Positions 1 to 8,453 of a stretch of 35,141 nt of DNA are shown one piece after another. The stretch comes from Candidatus Latescibacterota bacterium. GTDB taxonomy: Bacteria; Latescibacterota; UBA2968; UBA8231. The stretch spans positions 1-35,141 of the forward strand of contig JAJEFJ010000062.1 in the NCBI GenBank assembly GCA_022820485.1, given 5' to 3'. Within the stretch, counting starts at the first letter, position 1; the number at the start of each line of letters is the position of its first letter. The position numbers and the translations under genes were made by a program. The notes under the pieces were generated by a model. That model was not told the DNA's origin, did no database searches, and worked only from the letters and a program-made list of their open reading frames with translations.

Positions 1-114
1 ATTCCGCACAAGGGACCGTGGAGTGCCTTTACCTTGAAGCGAAACTTCGCTTGGCAGACCGCCCAACAACAACTCGAACATACCCTACACTTGAAACTGA
101 AAAAGGACGCCTAA
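1..114 (+). CDS. 3' end of an unidentified gene entering from the left edge (possibly a transposase tail)
   Basis: Frame 1 is open from the first base to a TAA at 112-114, giving 37 residues with no start codon, so any gene here would begin outside the window. The tail is basic and aromatic (for example WSAFTLKRNFAWQ and LHLKLKKDA), which is the sort of composition seen at the C-terminus of DDE transposases, but I cannot name a family. Its position next to a helicase gene that breaks off abruptly would fit the end of an insertion element. A random 37-codon open frame is quite possible, so the call is weak. Confidence 0.3.
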   Translation: MPHKGPWSAFTLKRNFAWQTAQQQLEHTLHLKLKKDA

Positions 115-120
115 AAGAGA

Positions 121-135
121 AAACCCGTCGGGTTT
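121..135 (-). terminator. Short hairpin with T-rich tail at the end of the truncated helicase
   Basis: AAACCCG-T-CGGGTTT is a perfect 7-base inverted repeat. Read on the minus strand it is followed by TCTCTTTT, the arrangement of an intrinsic terminator. It overlaps the stop codon of the truncated helicase by two bases and follows the plus-strand open tail by six bases, so it could equally be part of the end of an inserted element. Confidence 0.45.
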
Positions 136-1411
136 AAGTAATAAATCCTTCACTTCCCAGATTATGAGCCTCATCCGCGATGAGTAAGGTCGTGCAATCG
201 AATTTTTCGACTTCAGCTTTAAACGAGCTATTGCACAACGTGCGGTGGGAAACAACGACGATCTCAACATCGCTCATTCCGTGCCGAAGTCGCCGTTTGA
301 TTCTGTTGAGTTCACGTGCCCGTCCACTCGGTCCGGCAGCTACAGTCAGATTAACTGGTCTCAGCCCAAAAGGTGCAATCTCGTCACACCATTGTTCGAT
401 TAGCGGAACATAAGGCGCAGCAACGACGATCAGCAGTGGTTTATGCGTTTCATAGAGCCTGTATGCACAAATCATGGCCGTGATTGTCTTACCTGAACCC
501 GTCGCCATTTCTAGAACGCCCCGGTAATCCGCCCCACACCAAGCCTCGACAGCTCTGCCTTGATGTTCAAACGGCCCATCCTCAAATCGCAAATCTGCAG
601 GTATCGCAAATGAATTGCGTGGAAGCTCAGGTAACTCATAGGGTTTAGAAGACTCTTCCGCGACTCCAGTTGCGCGTCCATAGAGGATACTAAAATCTTC
701 CTCTATGGGTGGAGCATCAGATCGGTAAGTCTGTAATAGTCGTTCCTGAACAGCCTGGGGCATTCCAACGACGATGCAATCACCGTCCTTGTTACCCCAA
801 AATCGTTCAAACTGATCGCAAAATTTTTCTACGGTATAACGTTGGTTGGGATCTTCCCAAGATTTAGAAACAGCAACCTGCTCTATATTCTTCCCAATAC
901 CGGCACGAGTCGCATTGCTTGATCCATGCGCTGCCACTGTGCCATCGTCCCCTCGAAAGAGCCAAACCTTTAGATGGAAAAGAGCGTTCTTCATCAGGGC
1001 AATCCTGATTTCGATGCGGCCGATACGCAGCAACCACGAGAGACATTTCAGTGTGTGCTCCTGAACGAGATCTTCAGTAAAAACAATCTCTTCTAGAGCA
1101 GCATACGCGACATCTTCTGGTGATCTTACACCTTCTTCAATTGGGGCCCTATCTTCGTCGCGAAGAAAAGGACTGATGACTAGGCGAAAGCGCTCTTGTG
1201 AGTTATTTATAAAGGTGGCGAGACCTGGGGCTAGCGAGGCCAAAACCTCGCTGGAAAAGAATCCTGCCATACAATCAACTTGGTTTGCTTTCTGAAAACC
1301 CGGAATAAGCACCTCTTCAGCCAACGGGTCACCAGGTAGTATGTAGAGCGACTTGATGCCGGATATTGACCTAAGAGTCGCTCCATTTATCTCAGTCACA
1401 CTCAAATCCAA
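134..1411 (-). pseudogene. Truncated PLD-nuclease / DEAH-box helicase fusion next to the phosphorothioation genes
   Basis: The 425-residue product has a phospholipase-D-like nuclease domain (HLK at 146-148, GSSNAT at 163-168) followed by a superfamily 2 helicase core with Walker A MATGSGKT (302-309) and DEAH (413-416). It then stops nine residues after DEAH, so motif III and the whole second RecA lobe with motifs IV-VI are missing. The minus-strand frames beyond the stop contain no recognisable helicase continuation in the remaining 133 bases. The start appears to be TTG at 1411, 12 bases after the sspD-like stop, with AAGGGG just upstream, although a nearby in-frame start is possible. Helicase-nuclease proteins are typical restriction partners of DNA modification islands, so I infer this was the effector arm. 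Without the second lobe, helicase activity is unlikely; the PLD domain could still fold. Confidence 0.75.
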
Positions 1412-1423
1412 AGGCCCCTTCTC

Positions 1424-2227
1424 TCACAGATGGCAAATAGCGCACCCATCCAAGTCTTCCCCATCGGGGACCTCATAGCGCTTTTCCAACTTTTCGAGGT
1501 CTTCTAAGGATCGCCCATTTACCCAAGTATATTTTCTCCCGCTCTCCTCCTTTTCGTATTCCTTGGCCTTCTCAAACAATTCGGGATGATTCTCCTTGAG
1601 TCCCTGCCACTCTCCGATCTGTTGATAAAAGCAGAAATAACACCCAGACCTTGAACGCCAGCGATAGTAGGGGGGAAGTCCAAGTCCAGATTGATTGAGT
1701 AGCCCCTTCACTTCCTCTAAGCCAATGCCATCCTCTTTAAATGGATATATAGGAATGATATTATTCGATTCAGAGAGCATAACTGGTTTGCGCTGCTGAT
1801 AGCCTGTGCGCTGCTCGTCTGCCCGAATGCCTATATAGGTATAGGCGCGATCATTTCCTATTTCTCGTTCAAAGGGTTTAATCTTTAGTACACGCGTACA
1901 CCAACGAGCCTGCGGGCTAGGCAGAAAGCCGCCGTAGTACTCCTTGAGATAAACATCGAACGGCTTTCGATCTTCCTTTTCTCGGATACCTAGCATCTCA
2001 AGAACGTTTAAGCGCTTGACCTCTACACTAAAGATCGCCTCGAACCGTTCAATGTATTCGTAGGTCTCCTTCAGTTCCGCTCCCGTATCGCAGAATATGA
2101 ACTCAAGATCTAGCTGCGGATAGTTCTCCAATAGGTAAATGCCGAGCGCGGTAGAATCTTTCCCGCCCGAGAACGAGACCACATGACGAGCATCGGTATC
2201 CTGAAGCGCATCCTTCATCAGAGCCAT
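1424..2227 (-). CDS. sspD: PAPS-reductase-like ATP pyrophosphatase of a DNA phosphorothioation system (SspD/DndC-like)
   Basis: This 267-residue protein carries the PP-loop SFSGGKDST (18-26), the mark of ATP pyrophosphatases that adenylate a substrate, and belongs to the PAPS reductase/DndC family. Cysteines at 110 (RWCTR), 196 and 199 (GCYFC) and 262 and 265 (GCAIC) could hold an iron-sulfur cluster, as described for DndC. In the family the enzyme activates the DNA backbone and inserts sulfur delivered by the cysteine desulfurase. It lies 6 bases after the large ATPase gene, with AGGAGG at 2238-2243 ten bases before ATG 2227. Sulfonucleotide reduction in assimilation is less likely because of the DUF4007 and ATPase neighbours. 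Confidence 0.85.
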   Translation of the reverse strand: MALMKDALQDTDARHVVSFSGGKDSTALGIYLLENYPQLDLEFIFCDTGAELKETYEYIERFEAIFSVEVKRLNVLEMLGIREKEDRKPFDVYLKEYYGGFLPSPQARWCTRVLKIKPFEREIGNDRAYTYIGIRADEQRTGYQQRKPVMLSESNNIIPIYPFKEDGIGLEEVKGLLNQSGLGLPPYYRWRSRSGCYFCFYQQIGEWQGLKENHPELFEKAKEYEKEESGRKYTWVNGRSLEDLEKLEKRYEVPDGEDLDGCAICHL

Positions 2228-2233
2228 GGTCTG

Positions 2234-5200
2234 CTAACCTCCTGCCAATTCGGAAATCCCGTCCCTCTCGTTGGTCCGGGATTGAAGCTGGTCGATCAGT
2301 TCGGCGCGAGCATCCGGCGCGAGCATCCGGTCGAGCTTGCTGAACAAATACTTAATGCGGCGTTCGAGAAGGGGAGCTACCGAGGGACTTATTATTTCTG
2401 CTTCAAGGAGTTCCTGTTCTGCTCTCATGGCGACCTCTCGAAGACGGTCTGCGAATTCTCGCGGGCTTGTATCATCCCAACGGTCAAGCCCTTTCCCAAG
2501 CAAGATCATACTCAACGCACGTGCAAAAGAAGCCTCTGTATAACGGCCGTTTGTTGCTTCAGCCGCACGAATAAGAATGGCACGAGAAGTATGGTCAAGC
2601 CCAGACGAGGAGATCGCTCCATCATTGAAACATGCCGACCACTCTTTTGCACGATCTAGCGCATTGCCTGGGGAATCAGGAGCAAGAGATAAGAAATCAT
2701 GGATTATAGCGATGGCCTTTGCAGTATAACCATCGACGATGCCTTCCAATTCTTGGCGAAGCTCGGCCACCACCTCTAAAGTATCGTCATTCGGCAAAAG
2801 AGCACCCGCCAGCTTGGGAAACTCCTCCAAAGCCAAGACAGCGGGATCGTTTATTGTGCGAAGAACCACTTGTAAGGAACGAGCCTCGGGGCTGACTTGG
2901 CGCGTGTTTAGGGCTGGCGTAGGAAGCTGGGCCTTCCAGCTTTCAAGAGCATCATAGAATTGGCGGATCAAGTCGCCATGATGAATCGACGTCCCACCAA
3001 ACTGTTCAATTAGCTCTCGTAAATACTCAGTTTGGTACGTATCAACCTCCAGAACATCAACTGAGAAATCGTCCGGCGTCGAGCAGAAATCTTCAATCTC
3101 ACTAGCGAGGATGTCAGAAAGATATGAGCCATTATGTCGGATGACGACAGCCCGACCGAAGGCTTGTAGCCCCGCCGCAACTAGGATAGGCAGCACGGCT
3201 TTGCGAGTTCCATACGGAGGTCTTTCAAGTACTTCAAGAAAAGCTGCCGGTGATTTCTCGGAGTCAGGCGTAGCAAAAAAATCCTGAAGCCTCTGCCAAA
3301 GTTCTGCTAGGCCGTGCTCTTTGATCTCGGCTGGTGCCGCCCAACCCCAGCCCGTGTCTTTCATCCGGTACAGTCCTGTTTGAACTAGCACCGTCCGGTA
3401 CAAAGCAACATCCGGCGTCGTAGCTTGCACATCAAAGCCGAGATCGGGCTTCCCAGATTGTTCCAGAATGCCTAGAATCAGTTTTTTGCGTGCATTCACC
3501 ATCGGCCGACTGATTTTTTGCCTAACGATGAGTTCGTTGTTTATGTGGGGAGTTCTTGGAAACCGTTCATCGGCGAGTTCGGACAACCTCTCGCGCAACT
3601 CGCTCTCGTTGTGAACCAAGAACTCTTGCCCTTTAGAAAACCAAGTGAGGCCGTTCCAGCTAGGGCTGACAATCCGCGACACAATGTGCGCCAAGTGCTC
3701 TTGGGCAGCATCGATCATATGCTGAATCTCAGGGAGCACGAAGGGATCAGTCGCAAGAAGATCGTAATTTTGTCCCAAACTCCTTAACGCCATAATCTCC
3801 AGTGCAATATCCAGCGTTTGCGTCGGATGTTCTGGGACGACAAAGATGATCCCTGAGTCAATCGAGGATAGCTCACGCACGAAAGAGCGTAGCTCAAGGA
3901 TTTCTTCGCTCGTCTCGACAAGGCAATAAACAACGCGCCCGTCCTCACCAGCTCCTAATTGCAACAGCGGATGTTCTGTACCTTCTCGCAGCAGATCGTT
4001 TGCGGATACGTATGCACCGGCGAAAAAACGTCGAATGCGATTCTTCACGTTATGGGCAACAGGCCGCCAATAAGGAGGCGGATGCTCTTTTGACAGAATC
4101 TCAACAGTGTTGAGTTCCGAGCTAATGCGGAGCTTTTCTTCCTCCAAATGAGCGCGTAGGTCAACATCGGTTCCATGCCAGACCGACATGTCGTCGTTGC
4201 GTTGCCGGTAGAGCAACAGATTTCGGTCAATCAAGCCATCAATGGTTTGCTCAATAACATCTTGAGAGGGATCATTGACATCAGTGATAGCAAACCTGAG
4301 AACATCTTTGCGCACGCGGACGCGTTCACCGGAAGTGCCAAGCCCAAGAAGCGCCGCAGCCGCTATAATTTCGCTTTCTTCTTCAGTGGTTGCCTTTGAA
4401 AGGGCACTTTCGCTTTCGAGCCATCTACGGTGTGTTCCGCCGATTCCCGTATCGGCTTCCATGGCCTCTGAAAAATATCGGTACAGGTTATGCAGAGTTT
4501 GCGACTGGCCTAGATCAGCCTCCCGCAAAAAAGAAAAAACGGTTCGCTCATTTTGTGCGAGGCGGGCCGCTACCCGTGGCAGCATGTGCAGAACAGCCGG
4601 ATGCAAAGGATAGGCGCTTCTTAGAGTTCGCGTGAGCGTTCCCTTATTTCCAAACGACTCAAACAAACCCAATTCCAGCGCTCTTTCCGCCGTTTTCTCA
4701 CTAGCTTTAAGGGTCGGAGGCCGGCGAATATCTCGGGACTGTTCGATCACTGAGGCGATCAATTCGTACATCTCCCGACTGTCTTCGACGTAGCGGACCA
4801 ATCCGAAACGGCCCTCAATTTTTCGCCAACTGTTGCGTGCGGCTTGGCTTAGATTGCCGACATAGTGAAAGAAGGTCTGGTGTAGTAGGATAGTGAACGT
4901 AGCAGTAGGTTCTTCCTGTCGAGAGGCCCATTCAGCGATCTGTTGGACTTCGGAGAGAACTTCCGCATGTCCAGAAGAGGCGAGGGTTTCAAGATGCCGA
5001 CCAAATTCATCCCATATTATTGAAATGCGGTCGTGGTCTTGTTTATGTGCCCTTTGAGAGATTGCATCTAAAAGGTGAAGTATCTCGCCGTTGTTCCGAC
5101 GTGGCTCCCGAAAATATCTGAGTTGCTGTTTCGCCTGTTCGATAATAGCGCCAGCAAGATCAGGTTGATGCCCTTCAAGGACGATAGTTAGCCCTTGGGT

Positions 5201-5515
5201 GCGACTTTTTATGCGAGTTGCAACGGTAGCACTGAGTTGCTTGTCAACTGCAGCGAGACGTTGACCAATTGCGGAGAGCACCTTTCTTGCTGAGGATGAG
5301 TTCTCGACCGCCATGGTCGCTATTCCGGCGGCCAGTGATTTCCCAGAGCCATACGCAGCGACTACCATCGAAGCCGCAGCAGGCTTTCCATCAAGCACAG
5401 CTTGGATGACTTGGGTGCTCTTCTTAGTGGGATAGAAATGTGAAAATCGCTCGGGATGGTCCCTATCGAGGAGCAGGCTAACCGACTTAAAAAAGCGGTC
5501 TGTTGTACCTATCAT
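2234..5515 (-). CDS. sspC: Large P-loop ATPase of the phosphorothioation system (SspC-like)
   Basis: A protein of 1093 residues with Walker A AYGSGKS near 54-60 and a hydrophobic Walker B-like ISIIWDE near 164-170; the rest is long, mostly helical and without a motif I recognise. I place the start at ATG 5515 because it overlaps the DUF4007 stop as ATGA and has GGAGCAGGACG directly upstream. An upstream in-frame codon at 5548 would add 11 residues and a 37-base overlap. Its position between the DUF4007 gene and the PP-loop gene matches SspC in the published SspABCD order, where it is the ATPase. The name rests on order and on the P-loop, not on a sequence search. The related BREX and DUF6079 ATPases are the main alternatives. 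Confidence 0.75.
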   Translation of the reverse strand: MIGTTDRFFKSVSLLLDRDHPERFSHFYPTKKSTQVIQAVLDGKPAAASMVVAAYGSGKSLAAGIATMAVENSSSARKVLSAIGQRLAAVDKQLSATVATRIKSRTQGLTIVLEGHQPDLAGAIIEQAKQQLRYFREPRRNNGEILHLLDAISQRAHKQDHDRISIIWDEFGRHLETLASSGHAEVLSEVQQIAEWASRQEEPTATFTILLHQTFFHYVGNLSQAARNSWRKIEGRFGLVRYVEDSREMYELIASVIEQSRDIRRPPTLKASEKTAERALELGLFESFGNKGTLTRTLRSAYPLHPAVLHMLPRVAARLAQNERTVFSFLREADLGQSQTLHNLYRYFSEAMEADTGIGGTHRRWLESESALSKATTEEESEIIAAAALLGLGTSGERVRVRKDVLRFAITDVNDPSQDVIEQTIDGLIDRNLLLYRQRNDDMSVWHGTDVDLRAHLEEEKLRISSELNTVEILSKEHPPPYWRPVAHNVKNRIRRFFAGAYVSANDLLREGTEHPLLQLGAGEDGRVVYCLVETSEEILELRSFVRELSSIDSGIIFVVPEHPTQTLDIALEIMALRSLGQNYDLLATDPFVLPEIQHMIDAAQEHLAHIVSRIVSPSWNGLTWFSKGQEFLVHNESELRERLSELADERFPRTPHINNELIVRQKISRPMVNARKKLILGILEQSGKPDLGFDVQATTPDVALYRTVLVQTGLYRMKDTGWGWAAPAEIKEHGLAELWQRLQDFFATPDSEKSPAAFLEVLERPPYGTRKAVLPILVAAGLQAFGRAVVIRHNGSYLSDILASEIEDFCSTPDDFSVDVLEVDTYQTEYLRELIEQFGGTSIHHGDLIRQFYDALESWKAQLPTPALNTRQVSPEARSLQVVLRTINDPAVLALEEFPKLAGALLPNDDTLEVVAELRQELEGIVDGYTAKAIAIIHDFLSLAPDSPGNALDRAKEWSACFNDGAISSSGLDHTSRAILIRAAEATNGRYTEASFARALSMILLGKGLDRWDDTSPREFADRLREVAMRAEQELLEAEIISPSVAPLLERRIKYLFSKLDRMLAPDARAELIDQLQSRTNERDGISELAGG

Positions 5516-6396
5516 CGTCCTGCTCCAAGGTAGTACTTCTCTAGCCAACCAGACGGTGACAACCCTCTTACTCTGACGAAGCGTTCTCCTCCAAGAGTAT
5601 GCGTGTGAATTAGCTCGGTTCCGAGCGCTTCTTCAGCCTCGCCTAAAAGATTGATCAACGTATCCGCATCTAAGGCCAATGTTCTTCCTGGACATTTGGG
5701 CTTGGCTATGGCTTCCGATAAATTGAGATCAAAAGAGTCGCCATTATCTTCTGGCGACGCCTTAGCGAAAGCGTATCCAACGATCTCGAACGGAATATCC
5801 TTTTTGCGGCGATTAAGCTGATAGATGTCCGATTCACGCAGATACGTGATCAGTCCTAGCGACCGGAACGGACACTCATGGCCGTCTTCGGGATCTTCCT
5901 GAGTGGGAGGGATCGGTGTTGCGTAACTGGACAATAGACAAGCTATATCCCGTGAGAGCGTCTTTGGACTAGGAGGACGTTGTCCTTCGATAGCAAGTCG
6001 CCGCTGAAGGTCTCCCGAACAGCAGATACGGTCAAAGCGCCCATGCGAGAACTGATTAAAGAACCAATACCATGCAACGGCATCGGTTCCGCACGTTACC
6101 AAGTTGACGTGTAGCACCCACCAAGTGCCGAGGTGCAAGAAATAGGGATCATGTTGCTGGATGGTTTTGCCGACAGAGGTGATGGTCGGCGGATCACTTC
6201 GACTGTTTTTCTTTGTTTCTACAAGACCTGTTACCTGTAGCCAATGCCAAATCGACTTGGCCATATTTCTACCGACGCCTAGGCGGTCAGACACAAATGG
6301 ATCCTTAAAAGCGTCAGTGTCTTCATCGAGAAGATCGAGGCCCTTAACAAGCCAATCTTCTCGTATCGAGAAAGTTTCGTGTCCTCCAAATCTCAC
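5512..6396 (-). CDS. sspB: DUF4007 protein of the phosphorothioation system (SspB-like)
   Basis: The 294-residue product starts MRFGGHETFSIREDWLVKGL, the conserved opening of DUF4007, and continues with VGRNMAKSIWHWL and a Trp-rich middle (GTWWVLHVNL). DUF4007 proteins occur almost only beside PAPS-reductase-like genes in DNA phosphorothioation clusters. In the SspABCD system the SspB component is described as a DNA nickase that gives strand-specific modification. I see no classical nuclease motif, so the nickase role here is inferred from family and order. It starts 6 bases after the cysteine desulfurase stop and its own stop is fused (ATGA) to the ATPase start, so the two are translationally coupled. 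Confidence 0.8.
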   Translation of the reverse strand: MRFGGHETFSIREDWLVKGLDLLDEDTDAFKDPFVSDRLGVGRNMAKSIWHWLQVTGLVETKKNSRSDPPTITSVGKTIQQHDPYFLHLGTWWVLHVNLVTCGTDAVAWYWFFNQFSHGRFDRICCSGDLQRRLAIEGQRPPSPKTLSRDIACLLSSYATPIPPTQEDPEDGHECPFRSLGLITYLRESDIYQLNRRKKDIPFEIVGYAFAKASPEDNGDSFDLNLSEAIAKPKCPGRTLALDADTLINLLGEAEEALGTELIHTHTLGGERFVRVRGLSPSGWLEKYYLGAGR

Positions 6397-6402
6397 TATT
6401 GC

Positions 6403-7548
6403 TTACCCAGTCAGCCTTTCCAGTGCAAGCAAGCGTTGATAGACTGAACAGACCGATTCTGCGGCCTGCTTGGCTTCTTCAAGCGAGTTGAGCACTGAAA
6501 AAGAAAACCGAACGCTTGCGAAGGCTTGGTCTTCTGTTAGTCCCATAGCAAGTAATACATGAGAAGGTTCGGGGCGCTGGCTCACGCAGGCAGAGGTTTG
6601 CGAGCAAATGATACCCACTTGGTCAAGTTGGGCCATAAGAGCCATGCCTTCTACGGACGGGAAATGAATGTTAGAGGTATTGGGAACGCGATTATTGCGA
6701 TCTCCATTAATATGAAGCCCTAATGCAGTGCCTGCAAGATGTTCCTCAAATACCCCTCTTAGAGTCCCAAGATGTGATATCGCCTCGTTTAGCTGACGAG
6801 AACGGATATCGGCAGCTACACCTAAACCAATGATCCCAGGCAAATTTTCGGTTCCTGGACGCATCCCACTCTCCTGATCACCGCCGAAGAGCAGAGGAGA
6901 GAGCATATTCTCTTCCTTGCTGCAAATCGCGCCAATTCCCTTCGGACCGTGAATTTTGTGTGCAGTGAACGTCAGGAAATCAACTGGAAGATCGGGCAAC
7001 GAGATGGGAACGCGGCCAATTGCTTGCGCCGCATCAACATGGAACGGCACTAGGCGACGGCGGCAAATTTCGCCTAGTGCCTCAATCGGTTGCACGGTGC
7101 CGGTTTCGCTATTTGCCCACTGAACAGACACAAGAGTCGCCGGCTCCTCTAGCGCAGCTTCAAGGCTATGTGGACTAATCCGACCAAGTTGATCTACGGG
7201 TAGAATAGTGATCTCTACATCCGCATCTTGCAGAGCTTGGGCTGTCTTTAGGACAGAAGAGTGTTCGATTGCCGTCGTGACGAGCCGCGCTCCCTGCTTA
7301 TGTGAGCAGACGCCTTGAAGAACAAGGTTATTGGCCTCAGTGCCCCCCGAAGTGAACAGAATTTGTTCCGGCTCTGAGCCAACGAGGCGAGCAACGCGAT
7401 GGCGGGCCTCGGATAGGGCTTCACGAGCACCCGCGCCAAGTTGATGTGGACTAGATGGGTTCCCGTACCTAGTCGTCATCGACTCGACGACCGCATCGAC
7501 CACTTCCGGCAAGGGGCGCGTCGTGGCATTGTTATCTAAATAAATCAC
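6403..7548 (-). CDS. sspA: Cysteine desulfurase of the phosphorothioation system (SspA/DndA-like)
   Basis: A complete 381-residue PLP-dependent cysteine desulfurase of the NifS/IscS fold. Visible elements are the N-terminal YLDNNATT, His96 (IEHSSV), Asp172 (HVDAAQ), PLP lysine 198 in FTAHKIHGPKG and a catalytic-loop cysteine at 321 (SACVSQRPEPSHVL, matching the GSACTS...EPSYVL loop of IscS). It removes sulfur from cysteine as an enzyme-bound persulfide for transfer to the PP-loop enzyme. It starts with GTG at 7548, preceded by AGGAGGG at 7554-7560 that lies within the last codons of the upstream Nudix gene. It is the first gene of the low-GC island. A general IscS role is possible but no iscU or other Fe-S assembly gene is near. 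Confidence 0.88.
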   Translation of the reverse strand: MIYLDNNATTRPLPEVVDAVVESMTTRYGNPSSPHQLGAGAREALSEARHRVARLVGSEPEQILFTSGGTEANNLVLQGVCSHKQGARLVTTAIEHSSVLKTAQALQDADVEITILPVDQLGRISPHSLEAALEEPATLVSVQWANSETGTVQPIEALGEICRRRLVPFHVDAAQAIGRVPISLPDLPVDFLTFTAHKIHGPKGIGAICSKEENMLSPLLFGGDQESGMRPGTENLPGIIGLGVAADIRSRQLNEAISHLGTLRGVFEEHLAGTALGLHINGDRNNRVPNTSNIHFPSVEGMALMAQLDQVGIICSQTSACVSQRPEPSHVLLAMGLTEDQAFASVRFSFSVLNSLEEAKQAAESVCSVYQRLLALERLTG

Positions 7549-7549
7549 T

Positions 7550-8326
7550 TCAGCCCTCCTTCACCCCCACCCCCGGCGGCATAAAAAATTCGTACTGCTC
7601 CGGCGTGCCGTAGCCATCCATCTCCGTCAGCCGCACCCCCGTGCTGTTGAGCGCCGCCTCGACGATCCGCTTGTTGAAGGCACTGACATTTTCATCGGCC
7701 AGATACTCGGCCACCGGCATCCACAGACACTCGGCGATCTCGTCCTCTTGGATGCTAATCTCCGTGCTCAGCGGGCGCAGGCGGCAGACGAAGTAAATAT
7801 CCGACTTGCCGAAGCGGTAGCCGTGCCAGTGGCGAAAGCAGACCAGCGCGTCGAACTCGGTCTCGACTCCGGTCTCTTCGACAACTTCGCGCACCACAGC
7901 TTCGGCCAAGTGCTCGCCCGCGTGCAGCGCACCTCCGGGCAACTTGTAGCGCGGCGGACCGGGCGCGCGCCGATGATACTTTTCACTGACCACCAACAGC
8001 TCCCGCGCCTCGTTGAGCACCACTCCGCCCGCGCCGATATAGTGCGAAGCGTGAGCCGGCACATAAGCGCCTTCTTCCAGTTGCAAGGTCATCATTAGAT
8101 AGCCGTCGCTGCTATGGTGGAATACAAACCCGGCTTCCACCGCTACAGGAATCAACGCCGCCTTGGCAATCGGGACCTCCAGCCAGACGACCCGGTAGCC
8201 TTCGTCCTGCCAAGCCACCAGCGAAACGCGCAGCCGCTCGGCAAACGCCGCCGGGTCTGGCTCAAGAGCCTCCGGTTTGGGAATGATGCCGCCGAATGGA
8301 TTAGTCGTTGCCGCAATAGGTTCCAT
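7550..8326 (-). CDS. Nudix hydrolase with NUDT6-like N-terminal domain
   Basis: The 258-residue protein has a perfect Nudix box, G-x5-E-x7-RE-x2-EE-x-G-V, at about 132-154 (key residues G132, E138, R146, E147, E150, E151, G153). Residues 20-95 match the style of the pre-Nudix domain of NUDT6/GFG-type and plant Nudix proteins (DEGYRVVWLEVP, AGFVFHHSS). It probably hydrolyses a nucleoside diphosphate derivative; the substrate cannot be read from the sequence. ATG 8326 is preceded by GGGAGG about 8 bases upstream. The gene is high in GC like the rightward neighbours and unlike the sspA-like gene, whose GTG follows its TGA by one base. Cotranscription into the phosphorothioation genes is therefore likely. 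Confidence 0.88.
   Translation of the reverse strand: MEPIAATTNPFGGIIPKPEALEPDPAAFAERLRVSLVAWQDEGYRVVWLEVPIAKAALIPVAVEAGFVFHHSSDGYLMMTLQLEEGAYVPAHASHYIGAGGVVLNEARELLVVSEKYHRRAPGPPRYKLPGGALHAGEHLAEAVVREVVEETGVETEFDALVCFRHWHGYRFGKSDIYFVCRLRPLSTEISIQEDEIAECLWMPVAEYLADENVSAFNKRIVEAALNSTGVRLTEMDGYGTPEQYEFFMPPGVGVKEG
7554..7560 (-). promoter_or_regulatory. Ribosome-binding site for the sspA-like gene embedded in the Nudix gene end
   Basis: On the minus strand AGGAGGG lies five bases before GTG 7548 and forms part of the last codons (Lys-Glu-Gly-stop) of the Nudix gene. It is the reason for accepting the GTG start, and it couples island translation to the neighbouring chromosomal gene. Confidence 0.7.
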
Positions 8327-8390
8327 ATACCGCCTCCCTCAATGGCCGCTAGTGATAGCAAACCCCACTTGGCGTGTCAACCCGTCTAAC

Positions 8391-8420
8391 TTGGCCCCCT
8401 GCCAAGCCGTACCCTATACT
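8391..8420 (+). promoter_or_regulatory. Candidate sigma-70-type promoter for the alpha/beta hydrolase gene
   Basis: TTGGCC (8391-8396) and TATACT (8415-8420) are separated by 18 bases in the divergent gap between the Nudix and hydrolase genes. The predicted start point would be about 25 bases before ATG 8454, which has GGGGGA upstream. This is pattern matching only; promoter consensus in this lineage is unknown. Confidence 0.4.
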
Positions 8421-8453
8421 ATCGGCCCGACGCAAAAACACGGGGGATAGCCC

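Noticed and set aside
1424..7548. Reading the island as a Dnd (DndABCDE) or BREX type 4 system
   Set aside because: There is no DndB, DndD-like SMC ATPase, DndE, PglZ or BrxL visible, and DUF4007 plus this order fits SspABCD better. A profile search would settle it.
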